Assembly: GCF_024029355.1 (NCBI RefSeq)
Contig: NZ_CP097117.1
Location: 806,001 to 870,000 of the forward strand
DNA from: Fructilactobacillus cliffordii
GTDB taxonomy: Bacteria > Bacillota > Bacilli > Lactobacillales > Lactobacillaceae
Reading direction: 5' to 3'
DNA length: 64,000 nucleotides
Both the position numbers and the translations under genes were made by a program. Shown here one piece after another: positions 25,073 through 33,680 of the stretch. How positions within the stretch are numbered: position 1 is the first letter of the stretch; every line of letters begins with the position of its first letter. Under the pieces are notes generated by a model. It made no database searches. It was given only the letters and a program-made list of their open reading frames with translations, and had not been told where the DNA came from.

Positions 25073-25651
25073 TTAAACAGGATTATAAAAACAATTACTC
25101 TTTTTAATATAGTTATTTACTATCTTTTTTATTCTTTTTTCATCTCTCTTTTTAATATTGTTAACAATATACGCTATTAAATCTTGTTTAATAAAGTTAT
25201 TACATTTATTTTGTTTTTCTAAAGGTAATAAAGTTATAATTTTTTCTTTTATAATATCAACTGGAAGAGTAAATAAAAAACTTTTTATATTAAAATTTGG
25301 GTTTTTTGAAGCTTGTTTAATCCTCTTTATAAATATTTTATTATTTTCACAATAAGCAAAAAATATTCCCCAGTAGTTGGGAATTAAGTCAGTAGCACTA
25401 AATCTTAATTTTTCACCCACAACTAAATAATTCATTTCAAATATTTCATCATATCCCTTACATTGATGAGGTAATCTATGTAAAGTATCCAGATCACTTT
25501 TTATTTCATACCCAATTAAATGTTTGTTTATAGATATAATATCTGCACGTACTGGTTCAGTTATTATTGATAATTCTTCTCCTATACTTGTACCCTTATA
25601 ATTTAATAATCTATTTATTAATTTTTCTCTAATTTCTCTATCGCTTAACAT
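25073..25651 (-). CDS. sce7726-family protein, PD-(D/E)XK nuclease-like
   Basis: A 192-residue protein. DREIREKLINRLL, VRADIISINKHLIGYEIKSD, DTLHRLPHQCKGYDEIFE, YLVVGEKL and PNYWGIFFA follow the sce7726 pattern. The core D...ExK (RADI ... YEIKSD) with a downstream Q-x3-Y is what a PD-(D/E)XK nuclease active site looks like, so DNA or RNA cleavage is plausible but unproven. It is extremely AT-rich like the convergent Beta-family gene. There is no clear RBS; ATG 25651 is the only likely start. It lies 44 bases after fba on the same strand with no terminator between, so read-through from fba could express it. Confidence 0.78.
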   Translation of the reverse strand: MLSDREIREKLINRLLNYKGTSIGEELSIITEPVRADIISINKHLIGYEIKSDLDTLHRLPHQCKGYDEIFEMNYLVVGEKLRFSATDLIPNYWGIFFAYCENNKIFIKRIKQASKNPNFNIKSFLFTLPVDIIKEKIITLLPLEKQNKCNNFIKQDLIAYIVNNIKKRDEKRIKKIVNNYIKKSNCFYNPV

Positions 25652-25695
25652 ATAAAAATATCCATAAATACTAAGTATATCAATTAAATAAATAT

Positions 25696-26574
25696 TTAAG
25701 CCTTACCTTCCGAGCCAAAGACCCGAATCCGGTCTAAGCACATGTCGACCAGTTTGTCAGTTCCAGCAGTGAGGAGAATCCGGGGATCGTAGTTCTTGCC
25801 CTGCAAATCTTCGTCACTCAGGATGTAATCCCGTAAGCCTTGGTGGAAAGCCAGTTGTCCTTCGGTGTTGACGTTCACCTTGGCAATTCCCAGTTGAATG
25901 GCTTTGCGAATTTGGTCATCCGGAATTCCAGAACCACCGTGTAATACCAACGGAATCCGCTTGCCTAAGGCAGCAAAGATGGCATCGTCAATCTTTTGTA
26001 GGTGTTCGAAGTTCAGTCCCTTCCAGTCCTTTGGGTACTTACCGTGAATGTTACCGATTCCCACGGCCAGCATGTCAACGCCGGCTTTTGCCATCGCTAC
26101 CGCGGAATCCACTGGCGCAATTTCACCGTCCGCAATCACACCATCTTCTTCACCACCGATGGTTCCGACTTCTGTTTCTAAGCTAACGTCCTGATCCTTC
26201 GTGAGGTCTCTCAGCGTGGCGGTTTTAGCCAAGTTATCGTCCAATGGTAAACTTGAACCATCAAACATCACGGACGTATAACTGATTCCCAACGTCTTTA
26301 AAGCATCAAAGTACGTCCCGTGATCCAAATGAATCGAAATCGGAACGGTGATGTGTAAGGCGTCGTGCATGTCCACGATTAAATCGTAGGCCAACCGGAA
26401 ACTCCCCATGTACTTAGCAGCTCCACTAGTCACCTGTAAAATCAACGGTGATTGGGCTTTCTCTCCGGCTTGTAAAATGGCCTTGGCCCACTCCAAGTTG
26501 TTCACGTTAAAAGCGGGAACTGCGTAGTGTTCGGCCCGTGCTTTTTGTAACATTTCCGTACTGTTTGTAATCAT
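25696..26574 (-). CDS. fba: Class II fructose-bisphosphate aldolase
   Basis: A 292-residue zinc aldolase interconverting fructose 1,6-bisphosphate with dihydroxyacetone phosphate and glyceraldehyde 3-phosphate. Motifs: YAVPAFNVNNLEWAKAIL; zinc site ISIHLDHGTYFDALKTLGISYTSVMFDGS; VGIGNIHGKYP; PLVLHGGSGIPDDQI; KVNVNTEGQ. ATG 26574 has GGAG spaced 8 bases; a longer frame reaches into the upstream gene. Its presence beside zwf/gnd elsewhere in the window bears on whether the organism is strictly heterofermentative. It lies 17 bases after a nucleotidase gene. Confidence 0.95.
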   Translation of the reverse strand: MITNSTEMLQKARAEHYAVPAFNVNNLEWAKAILQAGEKAQSPLILQVTSGAAKYMGSFRLAYDLIVDMHDALHITVPISIHLDHGTYFDALKTLGISYTSVMFDGSSLPLDDNLAKTATLRDLTKDQDVSLETEVGTIGGEEDGVIADGEIAPVDSAVAMAKAGVDMLAVGIGNIHGKYPKDWKGLNFEHLQKIDDAIFAALGKRIPLVLHGGSGIPDDQIRKAIQLGIAKVNVNTEGQLAFHQGLRDYILSDEDLQGKNYDPRILLTAGTDKLVDMCLDRIRVFGSEGKA

Positions 26575-26590
26575 CAGTTCTTCTCCTTTG

Positions 26591-27193
26591 TTATTCCCAA
26601 TTTGAAGCTTCAAAGTCTTTTAAATCACCATGCACAAGATACGGGTTCGGATGAGCATTAGCCGCCGTAATAGCGTCGGGGAGTGCTTTTCCTTGTTCCT
26701 GCTCTTTTGCAATCGCTAAGAGAAAATTGGTTAATTCACTCTTCCATTGCAACCGCTCATCCGCTCCGTATTGAATCCAGGCACTCGGTACCGTAGGATC
26801 CACCCATTCGCTGGCACCGTGGTACGGCCGGTCGTCGACTAGTAGACCACCAGTCCGGTGCACCAAACTCTTGTCGTGCGTGATAATCACCCGTTTGTAA
26901 AAGGGATTGTCCTCGCCAGCACCGAAGTACTGTTGTAACCAGGCTAACTTGTCCTGCCAAGCACTCGGATTGTCCCAAGGAGCCGTCGAAAGCACGTACA
27001 TTTCGTAATGTTCGGCTAGTTTCGGTACGCTGGCCAGTACTCCTGGCAACGGCGCTAAGTCCCGGAAAATTCCGGTCAGCTGATCAGGCTTCGGTTTCGT
27101 AAACGGAAGCTTAGCTAGCTCGTTTAAGACCGGAAGGGTATTTACCATTACGTTATCCATGTCTAAAAATAATTTTGGTTTCGTGGCTGTCAT
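26591..27193 (-). CDS. 5'(3')-deoxyribonucleotidase, NT5C type
   Basis: A 200-residue HAD-superfamily phosphatase. Motif I is FLDMDNVMVNT (nucleophile D in DMD), motif II is YVLSTAPWDNPSAW, the lysine region VIITHDKSLV, and motif III LLVDDRPYHG. This matches NT5C-type nucleotidases, which dephosphorylate nucleoside monophosphates. It is upstream of fba in the same direction and probably co-transcribed; no functional link to aldolase is obvious. Confidence 0.85.
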   Translation of the reverse strand: MTATKPKLFLDMDNVMVNTLPVLNELAKLPFTKPKPDQLTGIFRDLAPLPGVLASVPKLAEHYEMYVLSTAPWDNPSAWQDKLAWLQQYFGAGEDNPFYKRVIITHDKSLVHRTGGLLVDDRPYHGASEWVDPTVPSAWIQYGADERLQWKSELTNFLLAIAKEQEQGKALPDAITAANAHPNPYLVHGDLKDFEASNWE

Positions 27194-27345
27194 CCTGGAA
27201 CCTCACTTTTAAAAATTACCGGAGCATCAAACCCGCTCCCTCTACTAATGATGATAAAAGAAGCACGGTTAAATGCAACCGAAATGTCTTTTGCTTGCTT
27301 TACCAATCTTTATTGTACCATCAAATCCCCGGTTTCGGTGCCCAC

Positions 27346-27380
27346 AAAAAAAGAACGCCACCGCATTGCGATGACGTTCC
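27346..27380 (-). terminator. Terminator after catalase
   Basis: GAACG(T)CATCGC-AAT-GCGGTG(G)CGTTC followed by seven T on the minus strand. Confidence 0.88.
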
Positions 27381-27389
27381 AATATTTGG

Positions 27390-28835
27390 TTATTCTTTGA
27401 TTTCGGCTAAATCTAACCCGAGTGCATCTGCCACCCGCGTTCCGTATTCAGGATCAGCCTTATAGAACTGCTTAGTTTCTAAGACTTGAATTTCGTGATT
27501 GTCAAAGGAACCTAACCCGTTCTTAATCGTTTTAATTAAACGATCTTTTTCCTCTGGACTCATCAGGCGGTATAAAGCACCGGCTTGGGAGTAGTAATCC
27601 TGGTCATACGGACGATAAGCCCCCGTTGCCCCGGATAATTGTTCCGGCGTAATCAAAGCGTGCGGATCCTCGACCGGACCGTTCTTACTGTTCGGTTCGT
27701 AGTTAACGTCGCTGCCCTGGTTATCAGCCATAAATCCGTCCCGTTCATAGTTATGAACTTCGTTTAATGGACGATTAATCTTAAGCTGTTCGTAGTTAGC
27801 CCCTAACCGGTACCGTTCGGCATCTTTGTAGGCAAAGAGCCGACCTTGCAGTAACTTATCCGGGGAAGCTTCGATGCCAGGTACCAAGTTGGCTGGTGAA
27901 AAGGCCAGTTCTTCCACATCGTCAAAGTAGTTAGTGGGATTTTCGTTTAACGTAAACTCTCCGACTTCTTGCAATGGATAATCGTGGTGGGAAACAACCT
28001 TGGTTACGTCAAAGATGTCGGCTGGATAGTCAATTCCTTCTTGATATGGCAGGATTTGGACGTAAACCTTCCAGGATGGGTAATCCTTTTGTTCAATGGC
28101 GTCGTAGAGGTCATGCATTAAGTAGTCCGTGTCTTCAGAAGCAGCCTTGGCAGCTGTTTCATCGGTCATGTTTTGAACCCCTTGTTCACTCTTAAAGTGG
28201 TACTTAACCCAGAAGACTTCGCCGTCTTTGTTAACCCACTTGTAGGTGTGACTACCGTATCCGTTCATAGTCCGGTAACTAGCAGGATTGCCCCGGTCTC
28301 CCATCAGGTAAGTCACTTGATGAACTGATTCTGGTGAGTGAGACCAGAAGTCCCACTGCATTTCGTTACTCCGCAGATGCGTTTTCGGATCCCGCTTTTG
28401 GGAGTGAATGAAGTCTGGAAACTTCAACGGATCATTCACGAAGAAAATTGGTGTGTTATTGCCGACGATATCGTAGTTTCCGTCCTGGGTGTAGAACTTA
28501 ATGGCAAAGCCCCGGACGTCCCGGATTGTGTCAGGATAACCAGCTTCTCCAGCAACTTGGGAGAACCGAATTGCTAACGGGGTTTCCTTGCCTTCTCCGT
28601 TGAACAAATCTGCCTTCGTATACTTGCTCATGTCGTGGGTCAGTTTAAAGACCCCTTTGGCCCCAGCACCCTTAGCGTGCACCACTCGTTCCGGAATCCG
28701 TTCCCGATTAAAGTGTGCTAATTTTTCAAGCAACTGGTAGTCTTGCATCAAAACGGGCCCCCGTACGCCGGCCGTTTGCGAATGTTCGTTGTTAGCCCAC
28801 GGTTGACCAGCTTCGGTCGTTAATTTATCTGCCAT
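27390..28835 (-). CDS. kat: Haem catalase
   Basis: A 481-residue monofunctional catalase. The distal histidine region is FNRERIPERVVHAKGAGAKG, the substrate channel asparagine DIVGNNTPIFFVND, the signature DTIRDVRGFAIKFYT and the proximal tyrosine RLFAYKDAERYRLG. It destroys H2O2. Lactobacilli do not make haem, so activity would need external haem, as is known for other catalase-bearing lactobacilli. ATG 28835 has AAAGGAG; the longer frame upstream lacks one. A divergent FMN reductase gene shares the promoter region. The pyruvate oxidase at 54081 is a likely peroxide source. Confidence 0.95.
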   Translation of the reverse strand: MADKLTTEAGQPWANNEHSQTAGVRGPVLMQDYQLLEKLAHFNRERIPERVVHAKGAGAKGVFKLTHDMSKYTKADLFNGEGKETPLAIRFSQVAGEAGYPDTIRDVRGFAIKFYTQDGNYDIVGNNTPIFFVNDPLKFPDFIHSQKRDPKTHLRSNEMQWDFWSHSPESVHQVTYLMGDRGNPASYRTMNGYGSHTYKWVNKDGEVFWVKYHFKSEQGVQNMTDETAAKAASEDTDYLMHDLYDAIEQKDYPSWKVYVQILPYQEGIDYPADIFDVTKVVSHHDYPLQEVGEFTLNENPTNYFDDVEELAFSPANLVPGIEASPDKLLQGRLFAYKDAERYRLGANYEQLKINRPLNEVHNYERDGFMADNQGSDVNYEPNSKNGPVEDPHALITPEQLSGATGAYRPYDQDYYSQAGALYRLMSPEEKDRLIKTIKNGLGSFDNHEIQVLETKQFYKADPEYGTRVADALGLDLAEIKE

Positions 28836-28972
28836 AGTATGTATCTCCTTTGAAACTAAAATATGTAAGTTATGTATATGGTACGCCTTTAGTACATACC
28901 AAAAACGTGTCACTGTCAATCTAGAAGTCTTATAATGAAGCTATGCACCGGTTCATCATGAAGGAGAAAGTT

Positions 28973-29572
28973 ATGACCACTATTGACATTATCTTAGGCA
29001 GCTCCCGCACCAATGCGGAGGGCCACAAACTGTTTCGCTACTTAGAAAACCATGCACCGGTATGGGTTAATTCAAACGAAGTTACCCTGCGTTTCATGGA
29101 CATTGCGGATTACCAACTTCCGCTCTTTAACGAGGACGATGCTCCGATGGACAATTCCCACCGCCAGCTAACGGAAAACGAACAACGTTGGCTGACTGCT
29201 TTACAGCAAGCAGATGGCTACGTCATTTTAACCCCGGAATACAATCACTCGTTTCCTGCCGCTTTGAAAAACGGATTGGACTACGTGGCCTACGAGATGC
29301 AAGGCAAACCCGTCCGCATTCTTACTTACGCTCCTAGTGCGCGGGGCGGTCAATTTGCCTTCATGGCTTTGCTGCCCACATTAAATCAATTAGGCTGTTT
29401 TGTGTTACCCAAACCGACGATTATCGGCCGGATTACCCAGAATTTTACGGTCGCAGGCGAAATGCCCACTGATGCACCGGCTGTGGCTCACTATCCGGAA
29501 CGGTTGAAACAGATGGTACGAGAAATTGCGTTTTATGGACAATTATTTGCGGAAAATCCGTTTGAAGGATAA
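28973..29572 (+). CDS. NAD(P)H-dependent FMN reductase family protein
   Basis: A 199-residue flavodoxin-like reductase: TIDIILGSSRTNAEGHKLF, YVILTPEYNHSFPAALKNGLDY and TYAPSARGGQFAFMALLPTL are the family's phosphate loop, PEYN motif and flavin loop. It is a paralogue of the protein at 21083 with the more canonical PEYNHS. ATG 28973 is preceded by AAGGAG (28961-28966). It is divergent from catalase with 137 bases between, so shared oxidative-stress control is possible. Confidence 0.88.
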   Translation: MTTIDIILGSSRTNAEGHKLFRYLENHAPVWVNSNEVTLRFMDIADYQLPLFNEDDAPMDNSHRQLTENEQRWLTALQQADGYVILTPEYNHSFPAALKNGLDYVAYEMQGKPVRILTYAPSARGGQFAFMALLPTLNQLGCFVLPKPTIIGRITQNFTVAGEMPTDAPAVAHYPERLKQMVREIAFYGQLFAENPFEG

Positions 29573-29630
29573 AATTAAACTAAACAGACCCGCTCCAAGA
29601 AAAATAGGAACGGGTCTGTTTAGTTTAATT
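29573..29630. terminator. Long bidirectional terminator
   Basis: TAAACTAAACAGACCCG pairs with CGGGTCTGTTTAGTTTA around a purine-rich loop, between convergent genes, and overlaps the stop of the minus-strand gene. Confidence 0.92.
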
Positions 29631-30776
29631 CGAGTTACCAGAAATCGGCTTGCTCGGGGCAAATTCATCTTTAATCAAATAATTTTTAAAGTACCGACTA
29701 GATTGATCTGGGAGCACATCAAAAAAGTATCTCATCGTTTGCGTTTTACTAGTGCCATCTTTTTGTTGAAGCCGATATTGAACGTCAAAGACGACCTTAG
29801 TCAAATTATCTTTACCAGGTTTAGTAGAAAGGACATTAATTTTATCTGCTGAAAATGACGCAATGTTAGGGTCATTACTCCACGCATCATCCATTCGCAC
29901 AATTTCCTTATAAACTGGATTCTGTTCTTCACCAACAAAACCAGAGCCACTGTACTTAATCGTTCCGGTCCCTACCTCTACAAACGTAAGGTGTAGGGCA
30001 TCCCGTGCGTCGGTCTTTGAAGCAACTTTACTCTCAAGCTCAACCGGCAGATAATTATCTTCTCCGCTAAGCCAATCAATGTTTTTCTCTGTATTACTTT
30101 CTTTTCCATCAACTATTCCGGTAATATTCAGCACGTGACTTCCCGGTGTTAAGGGTCCAATGTGGTCTCTCGTTTGCTTGGTGCTCCCCGAAGTCTGCAC
30201 CGGCGACAATTTTTCTTTTTGTCCATCGACTAGGACCTGTAATTTTTTCCCATTGCTGGTAAGTTTCCCGTAGACTGGGGTAATCTCCAGTTGATACCGG
30301 GGAAAAAGCAAGAAAGCTCTCCCAGTTTGTTGCAACCTAAAGCTCCCTAATATTTTTTGACCGTTATTTCTCGATAATTCTTTTTGAAAGGTTGTAAATT
30401 GCTGATGATTGGCTCTAAAGTGCTTAATTAATCCGGTTAAATTTAGGGGAGTAATTTTATAACTAGGGTCAGAGGTGGTGGATTCCTGAGCTAATTGTTC
30501 CCGATTACCATTAGCAATGCTTTGCACAATTCGATTCGCCGTAGCTGTCTTGGAATAGTAGTGGCTTCCAAACGCATATCCACCAACTAAAAGCACCATT
30601 ACAAGCGCTAAAATTGCGTAGCTAAGTTTCTTACTAGATCTCCTTTTTGTTTGAGAAATTTCCTGATGCTGTTGTGATGCAGCCTCCCCTAATTGCTGAC
30701 CGCAATTGGGGCAAAAAAGCATGGCTGAAGTTACTGGATGTCCGCAATTCGGACAAAATTGTTGGTCTTTTGGCAT
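29625..30776 (-). CDS. TcaA-like zinc-ribbon membrane protein
   Basis: A 383-residue protein with two N-terminal CxxC pairs (FCPNCGHPV, FCPNCGQQL) forming a zinc ribbon, a membrane helix at about 50-70 (LSYAILALVMVLLVGGYAFG) and a long extracellular part with repeated domains. This is the layout of TcaA and YvbJ proteins, linked in staphylococci to glycopeptide response and wall assembly. It lies 5 bases after another zinc-ribbon protein gene. Function here is inferred from layout only. Confidence 0.75.
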   Translation of the reverse strand: MPKDQQFCPNCGHPVTSAMLFCPNCGQQLGEAASQQHQEISQTKRRSSKKLSYAILALVMVLLVGGYAFGSHYYSKTATANRIVQSIANGNREQLAQESTTSDPSYKITPLNLTGLIKHFRANHQQFTTFQKELSRNNGQKILGSFRLQQTGRAFLLFPRYQLEITPVYGKLTSNGKKLQVLVDGQKEKLSPVQTSGSTKQTRDHIGPLTPGSHVLNITGIVDGKESNTEKNIDWLSGEDNYLPVELESKVASKTDARDALHLTFVEVGTGTIKYSGSGFVGEEQNPVYKEIVRMDDAWSNDPNIASFSADKINVLSTKPGKDNLTKVVFDVQYRLQQKDGTSKTQTMRYFFDVLPDQSSRYFKNYLIKDEFAPSKPISGNSN

Positions 30777-30781
30777 TTTAA

Positions 30782-31516
30782 TTATCCTTGTATAAATTGA
30801 GCTAGATTAGTTAGGCTAGAAATGACATGTCCCACAACTGCTTGAATGGTAAATGATCCGATGATTAATACCAATACATATACCAGAATCAGAATGTAAA
30901 ATGAATCTAAGCTGCCCTGATTCTCAGCAGTTAAAATGACGTCCGCCAGGGCAAAGGTACTCACAACGCAAGCAATGCTAAACGCAGCCAGGCCGATGTA
31001 CATCACGTTTAAGGGACAAATGAACGTTAGGATAATGCTGAGCAGAAATAAACAACTACCTACGTTTAAAAACCGAGCATACTGGATGGTGTAAACACCC
31101 AATTTAACCCGATGATTCATCATTACGTTAATGGCTGCCCACCCTAAAAACCAATCGGAAATTAAGATTACCAACACGAAAATGGAAATCCCAATTATAA
31201 ATTGACCGATGAGGGGACTCGTGGTTGCGGTCGTACCAAAGGCACTTTTAAAGTTTGCAAAGACATCCGTGATCTTTTTGCCAAACGACGCAACGGTAAG
31301 CCAGGCCATCACGAGGTAGATTAGTAATGAAATATACCCAAATTTTGGCTGCGTGGGTAATTTCATTGCTAGCGGGTGTAACAAGGACTGTTTGAAAAAG
31401 CCGAAAAAGGATTCTGTTTCAGAAACAGGATCCTTTTTAACGGGTAATTTAGTGCCGCATTTAATGCAAAACTTGTTACCCCGTTGATTTTTAAAATGAC
31501 AGTGGGGACATTCCAT
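30782..31516 (-). CDS. Zinc-ribbon multi-pass membrane protein
   Basis: A 244-residue protein. Residues 1-24 hold ECPHCHFKNQRGNKFCIKCG, a zinc ribbon, and from about 50 five membrane segments follow (for example FGYISLLIYLVMAWLTVAS, FIIGISIFVLVILISDWFLG). ATG 31516 is chosen for AAAGGAG and because it puts the ribbon at the N-terminus. It precedes the TcaA-like gene in one operon. I cannot name its family with confidence. Confidence 0.7.
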   Translation of the reverse strand: MECPHCHFKNQRGNKFCIKCGTKLPVKKDPVSETESFFGFFKQSLLHPLAMKLPTQPKFGYISLLIYLVMAWLTVASFGKKITDVFANFKSAFGTTATTSPLIGQFIIGISIFVLVILISDWFLGWAAINVMMNHRVKLGVYTIQYARFLNVGSCLFLLSIILTFICPLNVMYIGLAAFSIACVVSTFALADVILTAENQGSLDSFYILILVYVLVLIIGSFTIQAVVGHVISSLTNLAQFIQG

Positions 31517-31580
31517 GTAAACTACTCCTTTGCTTCCCAAAATGACTAATGAACGGATTATAACATCATCGAACTACCTT

Positions 31581-31621
31581 TTAAAAGCAGTGCCCCAGCA
31601 ATTAATCTTGCTGAGGCACGT
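31581..31621 (-). terminator. Terminator after the CadD-family gene
   Basis: On the minus strand GTGCC-TCAGCAAG and its complement close a stem followed by CTTTTAAAA. Confidence 0.75.
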
Positions 31622-31626
31622 TTTGT

Positions 31627-32217
31627 TTATTTAAAAAAATGTTGAATCGTCCCGCTCCCAAGCAGCACGGAGAGTCCAAGGTAAATGTAAATGATTCCCG
31701 AGAGATAGCGGCCATAACGATTCAAAATGGCCTCCAAATGTCGATCCTTACTGATGACCAACGCAATGAAGAAGAATAGGATTGCCATCAAAATCATCAC
31801 CACGTAAATGGTGATTAAGTGACTTACCGATTGGTGGACAAACAACGGGATGTAAACCGCAATGTTATCGGCCCCACAGGCGGTCACGGTAATTACCGCC
31901 GTATGCAGCGCTGATTTCCACTTTGAATCGTGGTCGGACTCGTTCATCTGGTTGCCGGAACCCGGAAAGAAGAGAGCCTGAATTCCAAAGTACAGCGGAA
32001 ATAAGCCCAAAAATCCGATCATCCAGGTTTGCGTAATGGCTCCAACCAACAACGCTAAGACCATGGGAATCAATATTAACACGTTGGTCCCCATGATATC
32101 CCCGGCAAGCACCGGCCCATCTTCGTGGTTCGCGTGAATCAACAACACTAGCACCAGAATGTAATCCATGTTGGTCGAAACGTAGTACGCAATGGCGTTT
32201 AAAATTGTATCCAGCAT
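31627..32217 (-). CDS. CadD-family cadmium resistance/transport protein
   Basis: A 196-residue membrane protein with about five helices. NMDYILVLVLLIHANHEDG, GLFPLYFGIQALF and TVTACGADNIAVYIPLFV are typical of the CadD family, which exports or buffers Cd2+ in staphylococci and lactobacilli; it is related to LysE-type exporters, so another cation or amino-acid substrate is possible. Monocistronic and terminated on its 3' side. Confidence 0.82.
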   Translation of the reverse strand: MLDTILNAIAYYVSTNMDYILVLVLLIHANHEDGPVLAGDIMGTNVLILIPMVLALLVGAITQTWMIGFLGLFPLYFGIQALFFPGSGNQMNESDHDSKWKSALHTAVITVTACGADNIAVYIPLFVHQSVSHLITIYVVMILMAILFFFIALVISKDRHLEAILNRYGRYLSGIIYIYLGLSVLLGSGTIQHFFK

Positions 32218-32306
32218 TAGGTAACCCCTTTAATTGTTTTAGAGTTAATTATACCCGTTTTTTCTGCCCCATTTGCGAAATCTCCTAAAAGTGCTATCCT
32301 TAGAAA

Positions 32307-32431
32307 AAAGACATGGGCTTTAAGTCGGTTCAGAGAAACCACAAGCACGGTTATTTAACTAAAGACGAATTCCATAACCAAAGTGATTTTGTGCGCTCTG
32401 AACCCTCAGACCCTGCCAAAATCACTTTTTT
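32307..32431 (+). promoter_or_regulatory. Terminator/antiterminator leader of the MFS operon
   Basis: A stem AAGTGATTTTG / CAAAATCACTT (32381-32427) followed by TTTTTT is a terminator 16 bases before the RBS of the MFS gene. Its 5' half includes CTCTGAACC (32396-32404), which is exactly complementary to GGTTCAGAG (32327-32335) upstream, so an alternative pairing would break the terminator. A further hairpin (GGTTAT/ATAACC, 32349-32379) lies between. A promoter TTGCGA-16-TATCCT precedes it. It matches no riboswitch class I know. Confidence 0.7.
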
Positions 32432-32447
32432 ATTTGGAGGAAGTTTT

Positions 32448-33680
32448 ATGCACTTTAAACAGTTTACGAAGTACCAAAAACGGGTGTCCCTATCAACGGG
32501 AATTGGGTTCGTCTTAGAACGAATGGATGCCGCCTTTATCGGGTTAGCCCTAGCATCCATCATTGCGACCTTACATATTACCAAGGCCGAAGGAGGCTTA
32601 ATCCCGTCCATTACCGCCATCGGGTCCCTCTTTGGTGGCATCGGCTTTGGAATCCTTGCCGATAAATTTGGCCGAGTCAAAACGTTAAGTTGGTCAATTT
32701 TTATCTATGCGCTTGGAACCGCCGGCATGGGTTTGACCAATTCTTTCTTCATGCTCTGTGTCTTTCGAATCATCATCGGAATCGGGACAAGTGGTGAATA
32801 CGGAATTGCCTTGACCATGCTGAGCGAAGCCTTTGCGAAAAAATACATGGGCCGAATTTCCTCTGCTGCTGGAGTGGCCGGACAACTGGGGGCCGTGCTG
32901 GCATCCTTACTAGCCGCCTTCATCATCCCCCACTACGGTTGGCACTTACTCTTCTTCATCGGGATTTTACCCGTTATCCTAGCCTGGTTCATCCGCTTCC
33001 ACTTGCCAGAAAGTGATACTTTCAACCGCAACCGGGAATTAGCCAAAACCAGTGAAAAAATTCACCTCGGTGACGTGTGGTCTCTCTTTTCAACCCCTCA
33101 CGAAGCCTTTTTATCCCTGCGGATTATCATCATGTTCCTGATTCACATTGCCGGTTACACAACTGTCATGAACTGGTTACCTACCATTGCGCAGGAACGG
33201 ATGCACGTCAACGTGGCTAGTTCGTCATTATGGATGGTCTTTACCATCATCGGAATGGCCGCCGGAATCGGGGTCTTTGGTTACATGCAAGACCGGTTCG
33301 GCAGTCGGTTAGCCTTTAGCATTTATTTGCTAGGTTCCGCTGCTTCCGTTTACCTCCTGATCATGGCCCAAACTAAACTTGAATTTGTGGCCGCCGGAAC
33401 GATTGTTGGTTTTCTCACCGACGGGATGTATAGTGGATATGGAGCCATCGTTAGCAGCCTCTACTCCAGCAAAAACCGGGCCACGGCTAACAACACCATT
33501 ATGTCGATTGCCAAAACGATTGGAACGTTTACGCCCGTATTAATCGGATTTATCATGGACGTTTCTACCATCACGATGGTCGTAATCTTCATGAGCTGCT
33601 GCTACGTAGTCAGCTTCGTTGTCATGATGTCAATTAAACAACTAAAGAAGGGTCATCCGCGTTATGCCAAAAACAATTAA
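32448..33680 (+). CDS. MFS transporter
   Basis: A 410-residue major-facilitator permease with 12 helices. LADKFGRVKTLS is the loop 2-3 signature (GxLADKxGR), FRIIIGIGTSGEYGIALTML the helix 4-5 motif, and LPESDTF marks the central loop. It resembles the AAHS/sugar-acid group, but the substrate is not readable. ATG 32448 has GGAGGAAG; the upstream frame lacks an RBS and lies in the leader. It overlaps a 5'-nucleotidase gene by 17 bases, hinting at a nucleotide-related or phosphate-ester-related substrate. Confidence 0.85.
   Translation: MHFKQFTKYQKRVSLSTGIGFVLERMDAAFIGLALASIIATLHITKAEGGLIPSITAIGSLFGGIGFGILADKFGRVKTLSWSIFIYALGTAGMGLTNSFFMLCVFRIIIGIGTSGEYGIALTMLSEAFAKKYMGRISSAAGVAGQLGAVLASLLAAFIIPHYGWHLLFFIGILPVILAWFIRFHLPESDTFNRNRELAKTSEKIHLGDVWSLFSTPHEAFLSLRIIIMFLIHIAGYTTVMNWLPTIAQERMHVNVASSSLWMVFTIIGMAAGIGVFGYMQDRFGSRLAFSIYLLGSAASVYLLIMAQTKLEFVAAGTIVGFLTDGMYSGYGAIVSSLYSSKNRATANNTIMSIAKTIGTFTPVLIGFIMDVSTITMVVIFMSCCYVVSFVVMMSIKQLKKGHPRYAKNN

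Noticed and set aside
32313..32447. Extended N-terminus of the MFS protein
   Set aside because: The extra 45 codons are in-frame but lie in the leader RNA and terminator and have no RBS.
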